Source of the DNA: an uncultured Ruminococcus sp. | Lineage (GTDB): Bacteria > Bacillota > Clostridia > Oscillospirales > Ruminococcaceae | Assembly (NCBI GenBank): GCA_945877315.1 | Contig: CAMCRP010000008.1 | Coordinates: 1-64,000, forward strand | DNA: 64,000 bases | Direction of reading: 5' to 3' | Shown here: positions 51,367-60,523 of the stretch, piece by piece | Position numbering within the stretch: position 1 is the stretch's first letter | Layout of the letters: each line of letters starts with the position of its first letter | Made by a program: the position numbers and the translations under genes | The notes under the pieces: model-generated | What the model saw: the letters and a program-made list of their open reading frames with translations, nothing else | Told to the model about the DNA's origin: nothing | The model's database searches: none

Positions 51367-53634
51367 GTGACTGCCGAAAATAGCGCAAAATATTATAAAT
51401 ACGGCAGCTTTCGGGAATTTCTCTCCCGTGCCGTCATAGACCGTTCCCTTTCCATGGTCTATGCAATGCTTATCCAGCTTGCCATAATTGACGTTCTGGG
51501 ACAGGGCTTTCTGTCGATTTATACGCTGGGTATAATCTTCGGGACAGTCTTTTTCAATATCATCTGCGACTTTACCAACCGCACAAAGCTTGTCGGAAAG
51601 CTAGTCTATGTGGTGATGATGTTTGTCGTATGGAACGTAATGGTTCGTATGGTATTCGTCAGCTTCGGGGACTATAACTATTTTATGGCGTGGTTCTTCG
51701 GGGATAATCCCAATGTGGAACGGGCGGCGGCATACACCTTCGTCTGCTGGCTGGGCTTCTGCTTTTTCATAAGCTCGGTGGTGTTTTATTTCTCGGAGGT
51801 AGCCTTCCGACGGCTTTATCTGCTGATGATCGGGCTTATTCCCTGCGTGCTTTACGTCAAGCGGGAGCAGGATCTGCCTTACGTTTACATGGTGCTGCTT
51901 ATCGGAACATATCTGCTGCTGACGCTTCGGGACAGATACAAAAAGCTGTCAGCGGAGGAGCGGCTGTCACTGAAAATAAGCGGCGGCGGACGGCTGTTTC
52001 TCGGTGGATTTGCGGCGGCTGCCGTTATCCTCGGGCTGATGATACCAAAATCGGAGGACACTCCCTACAAGATAGATTTCGACAAGGTAGCGGAGGACGC
52101 TGCTATTGCCGTTCAGGGCGCAATGTCATCATTTACCAGATATTCGGGAAATGCAGACTTCTATTCCTCCCTTTCCGACAAGGCAATATACTATGTGTAT
52201 ACAGACGAAGCCTTTTATCTGAAACGCCAGATATTCACCGACTTCAACGGCGAACGCTGGGACGCAGGGGACAGTATGCAGAATGGCATTTCCGACTGGA
52301 AAAGATACTTCTCCTCTCTCAATTACAAAGACCTCCGAGATGCCCTTCAAAAAGCCTGCGAGCTTGACCCGAAGCTTATCGAACAGTACGGCATTGGTGA
52401 AATAGCGGAAGGCGTGCGCATCTCCGACGAGGAAAAGAAGGCAATGATAGTCCCCATGATGCCTTCTCAGTGCTTTGTCAGCCCCCTGAGAACCGTAAAT
52501 CTGCGGGGAAATCCCCTTTCAGACAAGATCTCACGGACAATAAACGGCGAAATGTACTGCTGGGAGGACAGCAAGCTGCAAACAGTCGACAGCTCCTATA
52601 ATATCAGCTACTATTCGGAGTATTCTGCGCTGAATTGGTCCTCACTTATGGAGGGCAGCCTTCCTGCCGAGGATATGTCCGTCTGGAAAAATCTGCTCAT
52701 AGAAGCGGATAACATTCTGCGAAAAAACAAGCAGAAGGAGCTTACCACAACCGTCGAGGATTTTCTGGACGAATATTACAACGCCGAAAAGATACTGAAT
52801 TTCTCCGATATACAGGTTTCCGACAATATGAAGGCACTGGCGGAGGAATTGACCCGAGGAAAGATGAACGCTTACGAAAAGGCTCTGACTTTGCAGAACT
52901 ATTTCATCACAAACGGCTTTGAATATGACCTGGGCTACCGTCCGCCAAAGGGAATGGACACCCCCGATTATTTCGTGTTTACAAGCAAGCGGGGCACCTG
53001 CTCCGACTTTGCCACCGCCTTCTGTCTGATGGCAAGCTCTGTGGGACTTCCCGTCAGATACGCCGAGGGCTACACCATGGAGCTATATGCGGAAAACGCC
53101 GAAAATGCACAATTTACGGGATATGTTGTCAAGGAGAAAAACGCCCACGCATTCCCCGAGGTGTACATTTCGGGCACGGGCTGGATGACCTTCGAGCCCA
53201 CCGTTCCCGCACAGCAGGAAAACAGCAATGTCAGCTACAATCTGACCATAAGGCAGTATATAATACTCGGAATTTTTGTCCTGCTGGGAATTGGCACAGC
53301 ACTATTTGTTGTGTTCCTGCTGCCCGGCATTTCCGAGAAGCATTTCCGCAAAAAAGTAACAGCCATTGCCCCCGAAAAGGCTGTCATTCTCATGTATAAC
53401 CGTATGCTCTCACAGATCCGCCGCAGAATGAAGGCGGACACCTCCGTAATGTCCGCAGGATATGTGACAGGCTTCTGCAAACAGATACTGAACACCGATA
53501 TTTCCCGCCTGCGTTCGGCGTTTGAACGTGCCTGCTTCGGCGAAAAGTCCATTTCCGAGGAGGAGCGGACAAATGCGCTGGTCTGCTATGAACAGGTAAG
53601 CGAGGCCATCGGGCATATCAAAAAGCGAAAGTGA
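51367..53634 (+). CDS. Transglutaminase-like membrane protein
   Basis: The GTG at 51367 with AAAGGGGG upstream gives 755 residues. About six membrane helices come first (residues 25-235). An extracytoplasmic part follows with a transglutaminase/protease core near 540-625: Cys in KRGTCSDFATAF, GLPVRYAEGY, His in NAHAFPEVYI and Asp/Glu in WMTFEPT. A membrane helix (about 640-660) and a cytoplasmic tail end it. MoxR-DUF58-transglutaminase sets are widespread; the biochemical activity is mostly unknown. Confidence 0.92.
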   Translation: MTAENSAKYYKYGSFREFLSRAVIDRSLSMVYAMLIQLAIIDVLGQGFLSIYTLGIIFGTVFFNIICDFTNRTKLVGKLVYVVMMFVVWNVMVRMVFVSFGDYNYFMAWFFGDNPNVERAAAYTFVCWLGFCFFISSVVFYFSEVAFRRLYLLMIGLIPCVLYVKREQDLPYVYMVLLIGTYLLLTLRDRYKKLSAEERLSLKISGGGRLFLGGFAAAAVILGLMIPKSEDTPYKIDFDKVAEDAAIAVQGAMSSFTRYSGNADFYSSLSDKAIYYVYTDEAFYLKRQIFTDFNGERWDAGDSMQNGISDWKRYFSSLNYKDLRDALQKACELDPKLIEQYGIGEIAEGVRISDEEKKAMIVPMMPSQCFVSPLRTVNLRGNPLSDKISRTINGEMYCWEDSKLQTVDSSYNISYYSEYSALNWSSLMEGSLPAEDMSVWKNLLIEADNILRKNKQKELTTTVEDFLDEYYNAEKILNFSDIQVSDNMKALAEELTRGKMNAYEKALTLQNYFITNGFEYDLGYRPPKGMDTPDYFVFTSKRGTCSDFATAFCLMASSVGLPVRYAEGYTMELYAENAENAQFTGYVVKEKNAHAFPEVYISGTGWMTFEPTVPAQQENSNVSYNLTIRQYIILGIFVLLGIGTALFVVFLLPGISEKHFRKKVTAIAPEKAVILMYNRMLSQIRRRMKADTSVMSAGYVTGFCKQILNTDISRLRSAFERACFGEKSISEEERTNALVCYEQVSEAIGHIKKRK

Positions 53635-53647
53635 AAGGACCCTTCAA

Positions 53648-54667
53648 ATGAGCATTTCCGTCAATGACCTTACCGATAATGAGCTTGTCCGACTTATAAG
53701 CACAGATGAATATGACGAAAGGCTGAAAGCTCGTGCAGATGATGTCCGCCAAAGCATCTACGGAAGGGACGTGTATATCCGAGGGCTGATAGAGTTTACA
53801 AGCTTCTGCCGCCGAAACTGCCTTTACTGCGGACTTCGCCGTGAAAATCACCGTGAACGCTACCGTCTGACTGATGACCAAATTATGGAGTGCTGCGAAA
53901 CGGGCTATTCTCTGGGATTTCGCACATTTGTCCTGCAAGGCGGCGAGGACGCTTTTTTCGACGACCTGCACATTTGTCGGATAGTCAGCGGTATCAAGGA
54001 ACGTTTTCCCGACTGCGCCGTTACCCTGTCCATAGGCGAAAAGCCGAGGGAAAGCTATCTTGCATACAAAAAAGCGGGCGCAGACAGATACCTTCTCCGC
54101 CACGAAACCGCCGATTTTGCCCATTACGGGAAACTTCACCCGTCGGAAATGAGCCTTAAAAACCGTATGCGCTGTCTGTTTGACCTGAAAGAGCTGGGTT
54201 ATCAGACGGGGGCGGGCTTTATGGTGGGTTCGCCGTTCCAGACAGCGGAAAGCATTGTAAGCGACCTGCGGTTTATGCAGAAGCTGCAGCCCGAAATGAT
54301 AGGCATCGGACCCTTTATCCCCGCCGAAGGAACGCCTTTTTCGGGATATCCTGCGGGGGAATTGTCCCTGACGCTTAGGCTTATTTCCATAATACGGCTG
54401 ATGTTCCCGAATGCCCTCATACCGTCCACCACCGCCCTCGGCACTATCCACCCGAAGGGACGTGAAATGGGGCTTGCGGCAGGTGCAAACGTAGTTATGC
54501 CGAATCTTTCCCCAACCTCCGTAAGAAGGCTTTATTCCATCTACGACAACAAGATATGCACGGGAGATGAAGCCGCCGAATGCCGATGCTGCCTTGAAAA
54601 CCGTGTGGCGGCTGCGGGGTATCGAATTGTTACCGACCGTGGAGATATCAAAAATACGAATTACTAA
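53648..54667 (+). CDS. hydE: [FeFe]-hydrogenase H-cluster radical SAM maturase HydE
   Basis: The 339-residue radical SAM barrel has the cluster motif CRRNCLYCGLR near residue 55, FVLQGGED, LRHETAD, GFMVGSPFQT and GIGPFIPAEGTPF, all typical of HydE. HydE works with HydF and HydG to build the diiron part of the H-cluster. No hydF, hydG or hydrogenase gene is in the window. It lies 13 nt after the transglutaminase gene, with AAAGGA upstream, so it is at the end of a cell-envelope operon, an odd place. Confidence 0.94.
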   Translation: MSISVNDLTDNELVRLISTDEYDERLKARADDVRQSIYGRDVYIRGLIEFTSFCRRNCLYCGLRRENHRERYRLTDDQIMECCETGYSLGFRTFVLQGGEDAFFDDLHICRIVSGIKERFPDCAVTLSIGEKPRESYLAYKKAGADRYLLRHETADFAHYGKLHPSEMSLKNRMRCLFDLKELGYQTGAGFMVGSPFQTAESIVSDLRFMQKLQPEMIGIGPFIPAEGTPFSGYPAGELSLTLRLISIIRLMFPNALIPSTTALGTIHPKGREMGLAAGANVVMPNLSPTSVRRLYSIYDNKICTGDEAAECRCCLENRVAAAGYRIVTDRGDIKNTNY

Positions 54668-54672
54668 TTTTC

Positions 54673-54958
54673 TATCAGCATATGGGCTATTTTGCAAACA
54701 TGTTTCTGTTATTGGTATTTGATAATTTACATTTTCCTGTTGCACGTTCTTTTCTCTCAACCGCTTTTGTGACCTTTGTAGCTGTGTGGCTCTCCCGCAG
54801 AGGGGGAACCTATATGGGCGGGGGACACAACAAACCCTAACGCAAAGCAGGGAGTTTCCCCCGCCCCTAACGGTTCCCCCTAATTATTCCACTAGGAAGA
54901 ATTTGCACTCACCCTTCCCTTTCACCCCACCCTCTTTACCCTGCTTTACATTTTGGAG
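54673..54958. repeat. Palindromic element family C, copy 1
   Basis: About 285 bp align with 61541-61808 in the opposite orientation. A 96-bp core (54786-54881) differs at one position. Within the core AGGGGGAACC pairs with GGTTCCCCCT and GGGCGGGGGA with TCCCCCGCCC, so it is a large stem-loop. A small open frame reading ALPQRGNLYGRGTQQ lies in it but has no start signals and is not called a gene. The rest of 54668-55183 holds only the family A half copy. Confidence 0.82.
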
Positions 54959-55080
54959 GGATTTGTTAAATTAATGTTCTTTGGGGAGTTTGAGCCTGCT
55001 TTTGAGCGTTTATCCTTACTTTTGCGAGGCTTGGCGGTTTGTTCGGTGGCTCTTGATAAAAATTAAGAAAAAACTTGCGT

Positions 55081-55130
55081 ATATGGTTTTTTACGCCGGG
55101 AGATTTCCGTGATTAATGGTTGTTTGGTAT
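55081..55130. repeat. Palindromic element family A, half copy
   Basis: TTTTTTACGCCGGGAGATTT followed by CCGTGATTAATGG and TTTGGTAT matches the inverse of one arm of the elements at 20.15 and 42.77 kb. The other arm is absent. Confidence 0.65.
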
Positions 55131-55183
55131 AACGCAGATTTTGATTTCTGATTTTGTCTGCATTTTTATTGGTTATAAGTATG

Positions 55184-55216
55184 AAAAAGCCCCCACAAGC
55201 TGCTGCCTGAGGGGGC
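55184..55216 (-). terminator. Terminator of the PrsA-like gene
   Basis: On the minus strand GCCCCC and GGGGGC (extended by TCA/TG pairs) enclose a loop and are followed by TTTTT, 18 nt after the stop codon. Confidence 0.82.
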
Positions 55217-55234
55217 GTCTTATTGGGCTTTTAA

Positions 55235-56620
55235 TTATTTCTCTGCAAATTTCTCAAACTTATATCTCTTAACAGCTGCGTCGTTGATAGTCAGGGAAAC
55301 AGCCTCTGCCCAAGTGTCAACCATAGCGGAGAATTCCTCTTCCTTCATTTCGTAAAGGGCAGCGTTCTTGTTGGTGTCGTAATATGTTTCGTCGCTGAAA
55401 AGCTCCATTCTGTAAACCAGATAATAGTACTCGCCGTCCTCAATGATCTTGTACTCGCCGTCCTTCATAGTGTTGAAAATGGCGTCGTTTACGTTTTTGG
55501 AGGGTGAGTAGTCGCCCTTCTTAATGACCTTCTCGTTATTTACCGCTTCAACATCTTCCTCTGCATCTGCGGAAGTGTCCTCGGCAGGCTCGGTTTCTGC
55601 GGCGGTGGTTTCGGTGTTATCGGAGCTTACGGGCTCGGTTTCGGACTCGTCGGTGTCGTCGTCTGCTTCCTCGTCGGAGGTATCGTCGGTTTCTTCCTCG
55701 TCAGCTTCCGTTTTGGGAACGGTGGTTTCCTCTTCGTCCTCGTTTACGGAGGTTTCTTCCTCGGGGGAATCCTCATTTGCAGGGCTTTCGGGAACGGTCA
55801 CTTCGCTTACATTGTCATCTTCGTCAAAGACAGTGACAGTGTTTCCCTCTGCGTCCTCAATAGCGATGATCTGTCCTGCACCCTCGGTGTTATCCTCCTC
55901 GGGCTCTTCGTCTGCACCCGTCAGCTCGCTCCAGTAAGCGTCATACTCGGCAATAAGAGCATCAAAGCTTTCTCCGCTCTCTGCACGTGCAAGGTAATCC
56001 TCAGCCATCTTCATGACCTCAGCCTTGCCTTCGGATTTCAGAAGATTTCCCTCTGCGTCCTTGAGGTTCAGGGCGATATACTTAACTCTTGCATAATTAT
56101 CCAGCATATGTGCCTTGATATCCTCCTCGGAAACGGGGGTGATACCGTCCTCGGAATTGTAATATTTCATAAATATCTCGTCACGCTTGATGGAATTGAG
56201 GTAAATGTCACGATAGCTTTCCTTTCCTATGCCGTAGCCCTCAAACATATCGCCGTACTGCGACCACATCTGCTCCACCATATAATCGGCGTAAGATGTG
56301 CTGTACTCGTCAAGCTCCAGACCCATTTCGGTGAATTTAGCGTCAATGGCAGCCTGATTTCTGAGATTCTTCTCGGTTTCCTTTGCCATCCAGTCCTTAG
56401 CGGGCATTTCTTCGATGGTTGAAGAGAAAACGTCGGTGTCGGTTTCGGCTTTTTTGCTTTCTGCGTCAAAATACGCATTCATAGCGTGATAGATGTATAT
56501 ACCTGCTCTGTACTCGGTATCGCCCGACTTTGCGCCCCATGAAGTATCGGAGCAGCCTGTGCAGCTCAGGGCAACAGCAAGGGCTGCGGCACCTGCCAGA
56601 ATTTTTTTAGCTTTAAACAT
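55235..56620 (-). CDS. PrsA/SurA-like foldase lipoprotein with acidic linker
   Basis: The 461-residue protein has a lipoprotein signal ending in SCTGC (Cys23), an N-terminal helical chaperone domain of the SurA/PrsA type (about residues 30-235) and a C-terminal segment (about 375-455). Between them lies a very acidic Glu/Asp/Thr-rich linker of over 100 residues (about 236-350). A parvulin isomerase domain is not clear; the segment around KVIKKGDYSPSKNVNDAIFN may be its remnant. It would help fold secreted proteins outside the membrane. It has its own promoter and terminator. Confidence 0.72.
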   Translation of the reverse strand: MFKAKKILAGAAALAVALSCTGCSDTSWGAKSGDTEYRAGIYIYHAMNAYFDAESKKAETDTDVFSSTIEEMPAKDWMAKETEKNLRNQAAIDAKFTEMGLELDEYSTSYADYMVEQMWSQYGDMFEGYGIGKESYRDIYLNSIKRDEIFMKYYNSEDGITPVSEEDIKAHMLDNYARVKYIALNLKDAEGNLLKSEGKAEVMKMAEDYLARAESGESFDALIAEYDAYWSELTGADEEPEEDNTEGAGQIIAIEDAEGNTVTVFDEDDNVSEVTVPESPANEDSPEEETSVNEDEEETTVPKTEADEEETDDTSDEEADDDTDESETEPVSSDNTETTAAETEPAEDTSADAEEDVEAVNNEKVIKKGDYSPSKNVNDAIFNTMKDGEYKIIEDGEYYYLVYRMELFSDETYYDTNKNAALYEMKEEEFSAMVDTWAEAVSLTINDAAVKRYKFEKFAEK

Positions 56621-56688
56621 TCGGATATTCCTCCAAAAATAATTTCAATAAGTAATGCGGGGACAGCCTGCCCTTACGCATACAGATT

Positions 56689-56717
56689 ATTATAACACAC
56701 AAACCGTCCGATGTCTA
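56689..56717 (-). promoter_or_regulatory. Promoter of the PrsA-like gene
   Basis: TAGACA (56717-56712), 17-nt spacer, TATAAT (56694-56689) on the minus strand. Confidence 0.7.
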
Positions 56718-56807
56718 GTATTTTCGCAGTTTTTCATCTGTTTTTCACAAACATAAGGATTTTGTTTGGCGGATTTGATACATTTATTACTATTACCGTT
56801 GCAAATG

Positions 56808-57092
56808 TGGAAAGCGGAGTTGTTAGTGTTAAGTGTTGAGAGTTGAGTGATGAATGTTGAGTGTTGAGTTAAATGTGAAAAGTGGAAAGTGGAATTTTTT
56901 TAGTGTTTAGTGTTGAGAGTTGAGTGTTGAATTATTTGGGCTGTTTACGAAATATTGCAGGGGCAAAAGTGCATATATGCTTTTGCCCATACAATAACGT
57001 TACTTTTACAGATTGCCAACATTCAACACTAAAAACTTCACTTTTCACTCTCCACATTAACATAAAGCTCCACTTTTCACTTTTCACATTTG
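56808..57092. repeat. Composite heptad unit with palindromic centre (longest)
   Basis: Mixed GTGTTGA and GTGGAAA units (56808-56937) and their inverted forms (57021-57092) flank a centre with GGGCAAAA and TTTTGCCC around GCATATATGC. The gap 56621-57254 holds this unit, the leftward promoter and the fusA-like promoter; no gene is seen in it. Confidence 0.8.
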
Positions 57093-57165
57093 GTAAACCC
57101 TTGTGCAATCTTAACAAAATCAATCATCAAGTTTATAATTATCTGTATAAATTACAAATAAACTA

Positions 57166-57194
57166 TTGAAATCATCACAGAAAAGTTATATAAT
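57166..57194 (+). promoter_or_regulatory. Promoter of the EF-G-like gene
   Basis: TTGAAA (57166-57171), 17-nt spacer, TATAAT (57189-57194), 60 nt before the start codon; AAAGGAG lies upstream of the ATG at 57255. Confidence 0.8.
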
Positions 57195-57254
57195 AGTAAT
57201 TACCGTAGTTCATACTACAAAAAATACAGAATATCCGAAAAGGAGCGATTCAAG

Positions 57255-59333
57255 ATGAAACATTTCAGCGTTTCCAATATACGCAATATCACCCTCGCAG
57301 GTCACGCAGGTTCGGGAAAAACTTCCCTTGCCGAAGCTCTGCTTTTCAAGGCGGGAGTTACCGACCGTCTGGGAAAGACAGCTGACGGAAACACCGTTTG
57401 CGATTTCGACCCCGAGGAGATCAAGAGAAAGGCGTCGCTGAACACCTCCGCCGCTTCCTTTGAATATAACGACATCAGAATTAATCTTCTGGACACTCCG
57501 GGACTGTTCGATTTCGCCGCAGGTATGTACGAAGGCGTTGCCGCAGCGGGTACGGTAATGATAACCGTTTCCGCAAAATCGGGCGTTAAGACCGCTACCG
57601 AAAAGGCTTACGAGCTGGCTGTTGCCGCAAAGCGTCCCAAGATGTTCGCCGTTACAAAGATCGACGACCCCGACGCTAACTTCTATAACGTCCTCACCGA
57701 CCTTAAAACGGTTTTCGGTCCCACAGTATGCCCCGTTGTTGTCCCCGTTATCAAGGACAGACAGATCGTTTCCTACGTAAACCTCATTGAAATGAAGGCA
57801 TACAAGTATGACGAAAAGGGCAATGCCGTTGAAACGGAAATGCCCACCGCCGAGATCTCCGAAAAGATGGAATACCGTATGGACGGTCTTATTGCCGCAT
57901 TCTCCGAAGCCGTTGCCGAAACAGACGAGGCTCTCATGGAGAAATTCTTCGAGGGCGAACCCTTCACTCAGAAGGAGCTTATCCACGGTCTGCATAAGGG
58001 AATGAACGAGGGTATCATCACTCCCGTTGTCTGCTGCTCCGCATTTACGGGCGCAGGCATTGATATGCTTTTGAAGGAGATCGAGCTGCTGCTCCCCGCT
58101 CCTCAGGATAACGCACCCGTTTTCGGTACCGACACAAAGGGCGAACCCGCCGAGATCGCATACAGCGAAACAGATCCCCTTGCTGCTTACATATTCAAGA
58201 CAGTTGCCGACCCGTTTGTAGGCAAAATGTCCTATATGAAGATAATCAGCGGACGCATTTACTCGGGCTGCGACTGCATCAACGCTTCTACGGGACAGCC
58301 CGAAAAGATAGGCAAGCTGTACTCCGTATGCGGCAAAAAGCAGACGGAAATTTCCGAAGCCTTTGCGGGCGACATTGTTGCGGCTGCAAAGATTGGTGCC
58401 TCCACCTGTGACACTCTCTGTGACCCGTCAAGAGTCATCGCCGCAGAAAAGACAGTTTACCCTGAGCCTTGTTACAGAATGGCTGTTAAGGCTAAATCTC
58501 AGGGCGATGAAAGCAAGATATCGGGCGGACTTGCAAAGCTCCTTGAAGAGGATAAGACCCTTTCTTATGAGAAGGATCCCTTCACCTCCGAGATGATACT
58601 TTCCGGTCTTGGCGAACAGCATCTGGAAATTGCCGCAGCTAAGCTGAAAGCAAAATTCGGCGCAGACATTCTCCTGTCCGAGCCTCAAATCGCATACAGA
58701 GAAACTATCCGCAAAAAGGTCAAGGCGGAAGGCAAATATAAGAAGCAGACAGGCGGCCACGGTCAGTACGGTCATGTTTGGATAGAATTTGAGCCCTGCG
58801 TTTCCGACGATCTCGTGTTTGAAGAAAGAGTATTCGGCGGCGCTGTTCCGAGAAACTTCTTCCCCGCTGTTGAAAAGGGACTGCAGGAGTGCGTAAAGAA
58901 GGGCGTTCTGGCAGGCTGTCCCGTTGTTGGTCTGAAGGCTATACTGGTTGACGGCTCCTACCACCCCGTTGACAGCTCGGAAATGTCCTTTAAAACAGCC
59001 GCTTCTCTTGCTTATAAAGAAGGCTTGAAGCAGGCAGACCCCACTATTCTTGAGCCCATAGGAAAGCTTATCGTTACCGCTCCCGACGATAACACGGGAG
59101 ATATTATGGGCGATCTGAACAAGAGAAGGGGCAGAGTCCTCGGTATGAATCCCGTCAAGAAGGGCGTTACCGAGATAGAAGCTGACGTTCCCATGAGAGA
59201 GATGCAGTCCTTTACCATGACGCTCCGTCAGATAACCAAGGGCAAGGGCAGCTTCAAGTTCACCTTCCTCAGATATGAACAGCTCCCCGCAAACCTTGTA
59301 AGTGACGTTATTCTCAATTTGCAAAATGACTAA
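57255..59333 (+). CDS. Elongation factor G paralogue (EF-G2 type)
   Basis: The 692-residue protein has all EF-G domains. The GTPase motifs are GHAGSGKTS (G1), DTPG (G3) and TKID (G4). Domain IV has GGHGQYGHVWIEFEP and the C-terminus RGRVLGM. G1 lacks the GHIDAGKTT form of canonical EF-G and G4 has Thr for Asn, as in the FusA2 group of translation GTPases that coexist with true EF-G. It may act in recycling or under stress rather than in normal elongation; the true fusA is presumably elsewhere. It is monocistronic. Confidence 0.9.
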   Translation: MKHFSVSNIRNITLAGHAGSGKTSLAEALLFKAGVTDRLGKTADGNTVCDFDPEEIKRKASLNTSAASFEYNDIRINLLDTPGLFDFAAGMYEGVAAAGTVMITVSAKSGVKTATEKAYELAVAAKRPKMFAVTKIDDPDANFYNVLTDLKTVFGPTVCPVVVPVIKDRQIVSYVNLIEMKAYKYDEKGNAVETEMPTAEISEKMEYRMDGLIAAFSEAVAETDEALMEKFFEGEPFTQKELIHGLHKGMNEGIITPVVCCSAFTGAGIDMLLKEIELLLPAPQDNAPVFGTDTKGEPAEIAYSETDPLAAYIFKTVADPFVGKMSYMKIISGRIYSGCDCINASTGQPEKIGKLYSVCGKKQTEISEAFAGDIVAAAKIGASTCDTLCDPSRVIAAEKTVYPEPCYRMAVKAKSQGDESKISGGLAKLLEEDKTLSYEKDPFTSEMILSGLGEQHLEIAAAKLKAKFGADILLSEPQIAYRETIRKKVKAEGKYKKQTGGHGQYGHVWIEFEPCVSDDLVFEERVFGGAVPRNFFPAVEKGLQECVKKGVLAGCPVVGLKAILVDGSYHPVDSSEMSFKTAASLAYKEGLKQADPTILEPIGKLIVTAPDDNTGDIMGDLNKRRGRVLGMNPVKKGVTEIEADVPMREMQSFTMTLRQITKGKGSFKFTFLRYEQLPANLVSDVILNLQND

Positions 59334-59373
59334 GGCTGCCTTTTTAGCAAATTAAACAAATTATTGTCCAAGA

Positions 59374-59409
59374 TTTGTCAATGGATATTCACAGAAATCC
59401 ATTGACAAA
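59374..59409. promoter_or_regulatory. 13-bp inverted repeat over the -35 box (operator candidate)
   Basis: TTTGTCAATGGAT and ATCCATTGACAAA face each other across 10 nt. The right arm contains the -35 box TTGACA of the next gene. No T run follows, so it is more likely an operator than a terminator. It lies 41 nt after the EF-G-like gene stop. Confidence 0.5.
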
Positions 59410-59430
59410 AGAGGCAAAATGTATTAAAAT
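59402..59430 (+). promoter_or_regulatory. Promoter of the 59.5 kb membrane protein gene
   Basis: TTGACA (59402-59407), 17-nt spacer, TAAAAT (59425-59430). Confidence 0.7.
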
Positions 59431-59501
59431 TAATGAGTAGAGCTAATTGCGCCCTTTGGTGTCTTTATGCTCGGAAAATATACATATTTCGGAGGATGAC
59501 A

Positions 59502-60245
59502 ATGAAAAAGATAATTGGGGCAATTTTTGCAGCAGCCGTTATGACCTTTGGCGGAATTGTATGCTCCGCAGCCAAGGAAGAAAAGGCTTCCTCTGCCGCT
59601 GATGCAGGTGCTACTTTTTGTTTTGATACAAATGCAGGTATTTCCAAGTGGGAGATCTTCGGTTCTGCGGAATCAGCAGGACTTACTATGGACATTTCCA
59701 ATGACAGAAAGGTTTCGGGAAGTGCTCTCGTTCTCAAAGAGGATTTCACTGAATCGCTTTCCTCTAAATTCGGCGGTATAAAGGTTTCCTCCAAGCAGTT
59801 TGGAATGTCCAGCTTTGAGGGCTGCCGCTTTGAAATGGATATTTATGTTGAAGCTCCCGTTAAGGACCACGCAAATGAGCTGAAAATGTATTCCGACGGC
59901 AAGGCATGGATAGAGCAGATAGTAGATGTTGACAAACAGAGCTGGGTACACTATTCGCTGACAGTTCCCACAGGTCAGGCTAATGACTACTTTGGTCTTT
60001 CAATTCCCATTGCCGACGGTTACAGCGGCACAGTTGCATATATCGACAATCTTGCCATATATGACCCCAGCGGAGAAATGATGCTTAATGTGGGCGACTT
60101 TTCACCCGAACAGGTCAAGGCAGAAACAAAAGGCGGAAGCACCTTCGGATATGTAATGATGATAATCTTCTTTATCATTCTTATCCTCGGCGTCCTTGCG
60201 GCACTTGCATATTTCGTAATGCGCCTGATAATCAGATACAGATAA
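59502..60245 (+). CDS. Secreted, C-terminally membrane-anchored beta-rich protein
   Basis: The ATG at 59502 with GGAGG upstream gives 247 residues; an earlier in-frame ATG at 59433 would cover the -10 region and is rejected. It has a signal peptide (about residues 1-24, MKKIIGAIFAAAVMTFGG), then a domain of about 170 residues with aromatic and Gly-rich strands (EGCRFEMDIYVEAPVKDHAN and WIEQIVDVDKQSWVHYSLTV). That domain looks like a carbohydrate-binding beta-sandwich of the CBM type, a structural guess. A C-terminal membrane helix (about 212-240) with basic end holds it on the surface. No known family is recognised with confidence. Confidence 0.7.
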   Translation: MKKIIGAIFAAAVMTFGGIVCSAAKEEKASSAADAGATFCFDTNAGISKWEIFGSAESAGLTMDISNDRKVSGSALVLKEDFTESLSSKFGGIKVSSKQFGMSSFEGCRFEMDIYVEAPVKDHANELKMYSDGKAWIEQIVDVDKQSWVHYSLTVPTGQANDYFGLSIPIADGYSGTVAYIDNLAIYDPSGEMMLNVGDFSPEQVKAETKGGSTFGYVMMIIFFIILILGVLAALAYFVMRLIIRYR

Positions 60246-60251
60246 TAATTC

Positions 60252-60284
60252 CGGAGCTGTCCGAGAAAGGGCAGCTCCGTTTTT
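60252..60284 (+). terminator. Terminator of the 59.5 kb gene
   Basis: CGGAGCTGTCC pairs with GGGCAGCTCCG (one G-U) around GAGAAA, followed by TTTTT. Confidence 0.9.
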
Positions 60285-60422
60285 GTTGAGTGATGAATGT
60301 TGAGTTTTGAGTGTTAAGTGTTGAGTGTTAAGTGTTGAGTTAAGGAACTGCCGGATAAATCGATATTTCTGCTTTTCCTTAACTCAACATTCATCACTCA
60401 TCACTCAACACTTAACACTAAA
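60285..60422. repeat. Composite heptad unit with family B centre
   Basis: GTGTTGA-type units (60285-60339), a short family B element (60340-60382) and inverted CAACACT/CATCACT-type units (60383-60422). Confidence 0.8.
60340..60382. repeat. Palindromic element family B, copy 3 (short)
   Basis: It starts TTAAGGAACTG and ends TTCCTTAA, only 43 bp apart. It shares ATAAATCGA and CTTTTC with the longer copies, so it is an internally deleted copy. Confidence 0.65.
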
Positions 60423-60434
60423 CGAAAATTGTTG

Positions 60435-60463
60435 TTGATTTTTGCGGAATAATGCTGTATAAT
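60435..60463 (+). promoter_or_regulatory. Promoter of the 60.5 kb membrane protein gene
   Basis: TTGATT (60435-60440), 17-nt spacer, TATAAT (60458-60463). Confidence 0.8.
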
Positions 60464-60523
60464 GGTAGTATGACAAACACGGTTCTGCCGTGATGACAAT
60501 TATTTGCAAAGGTGGTAACGAAA

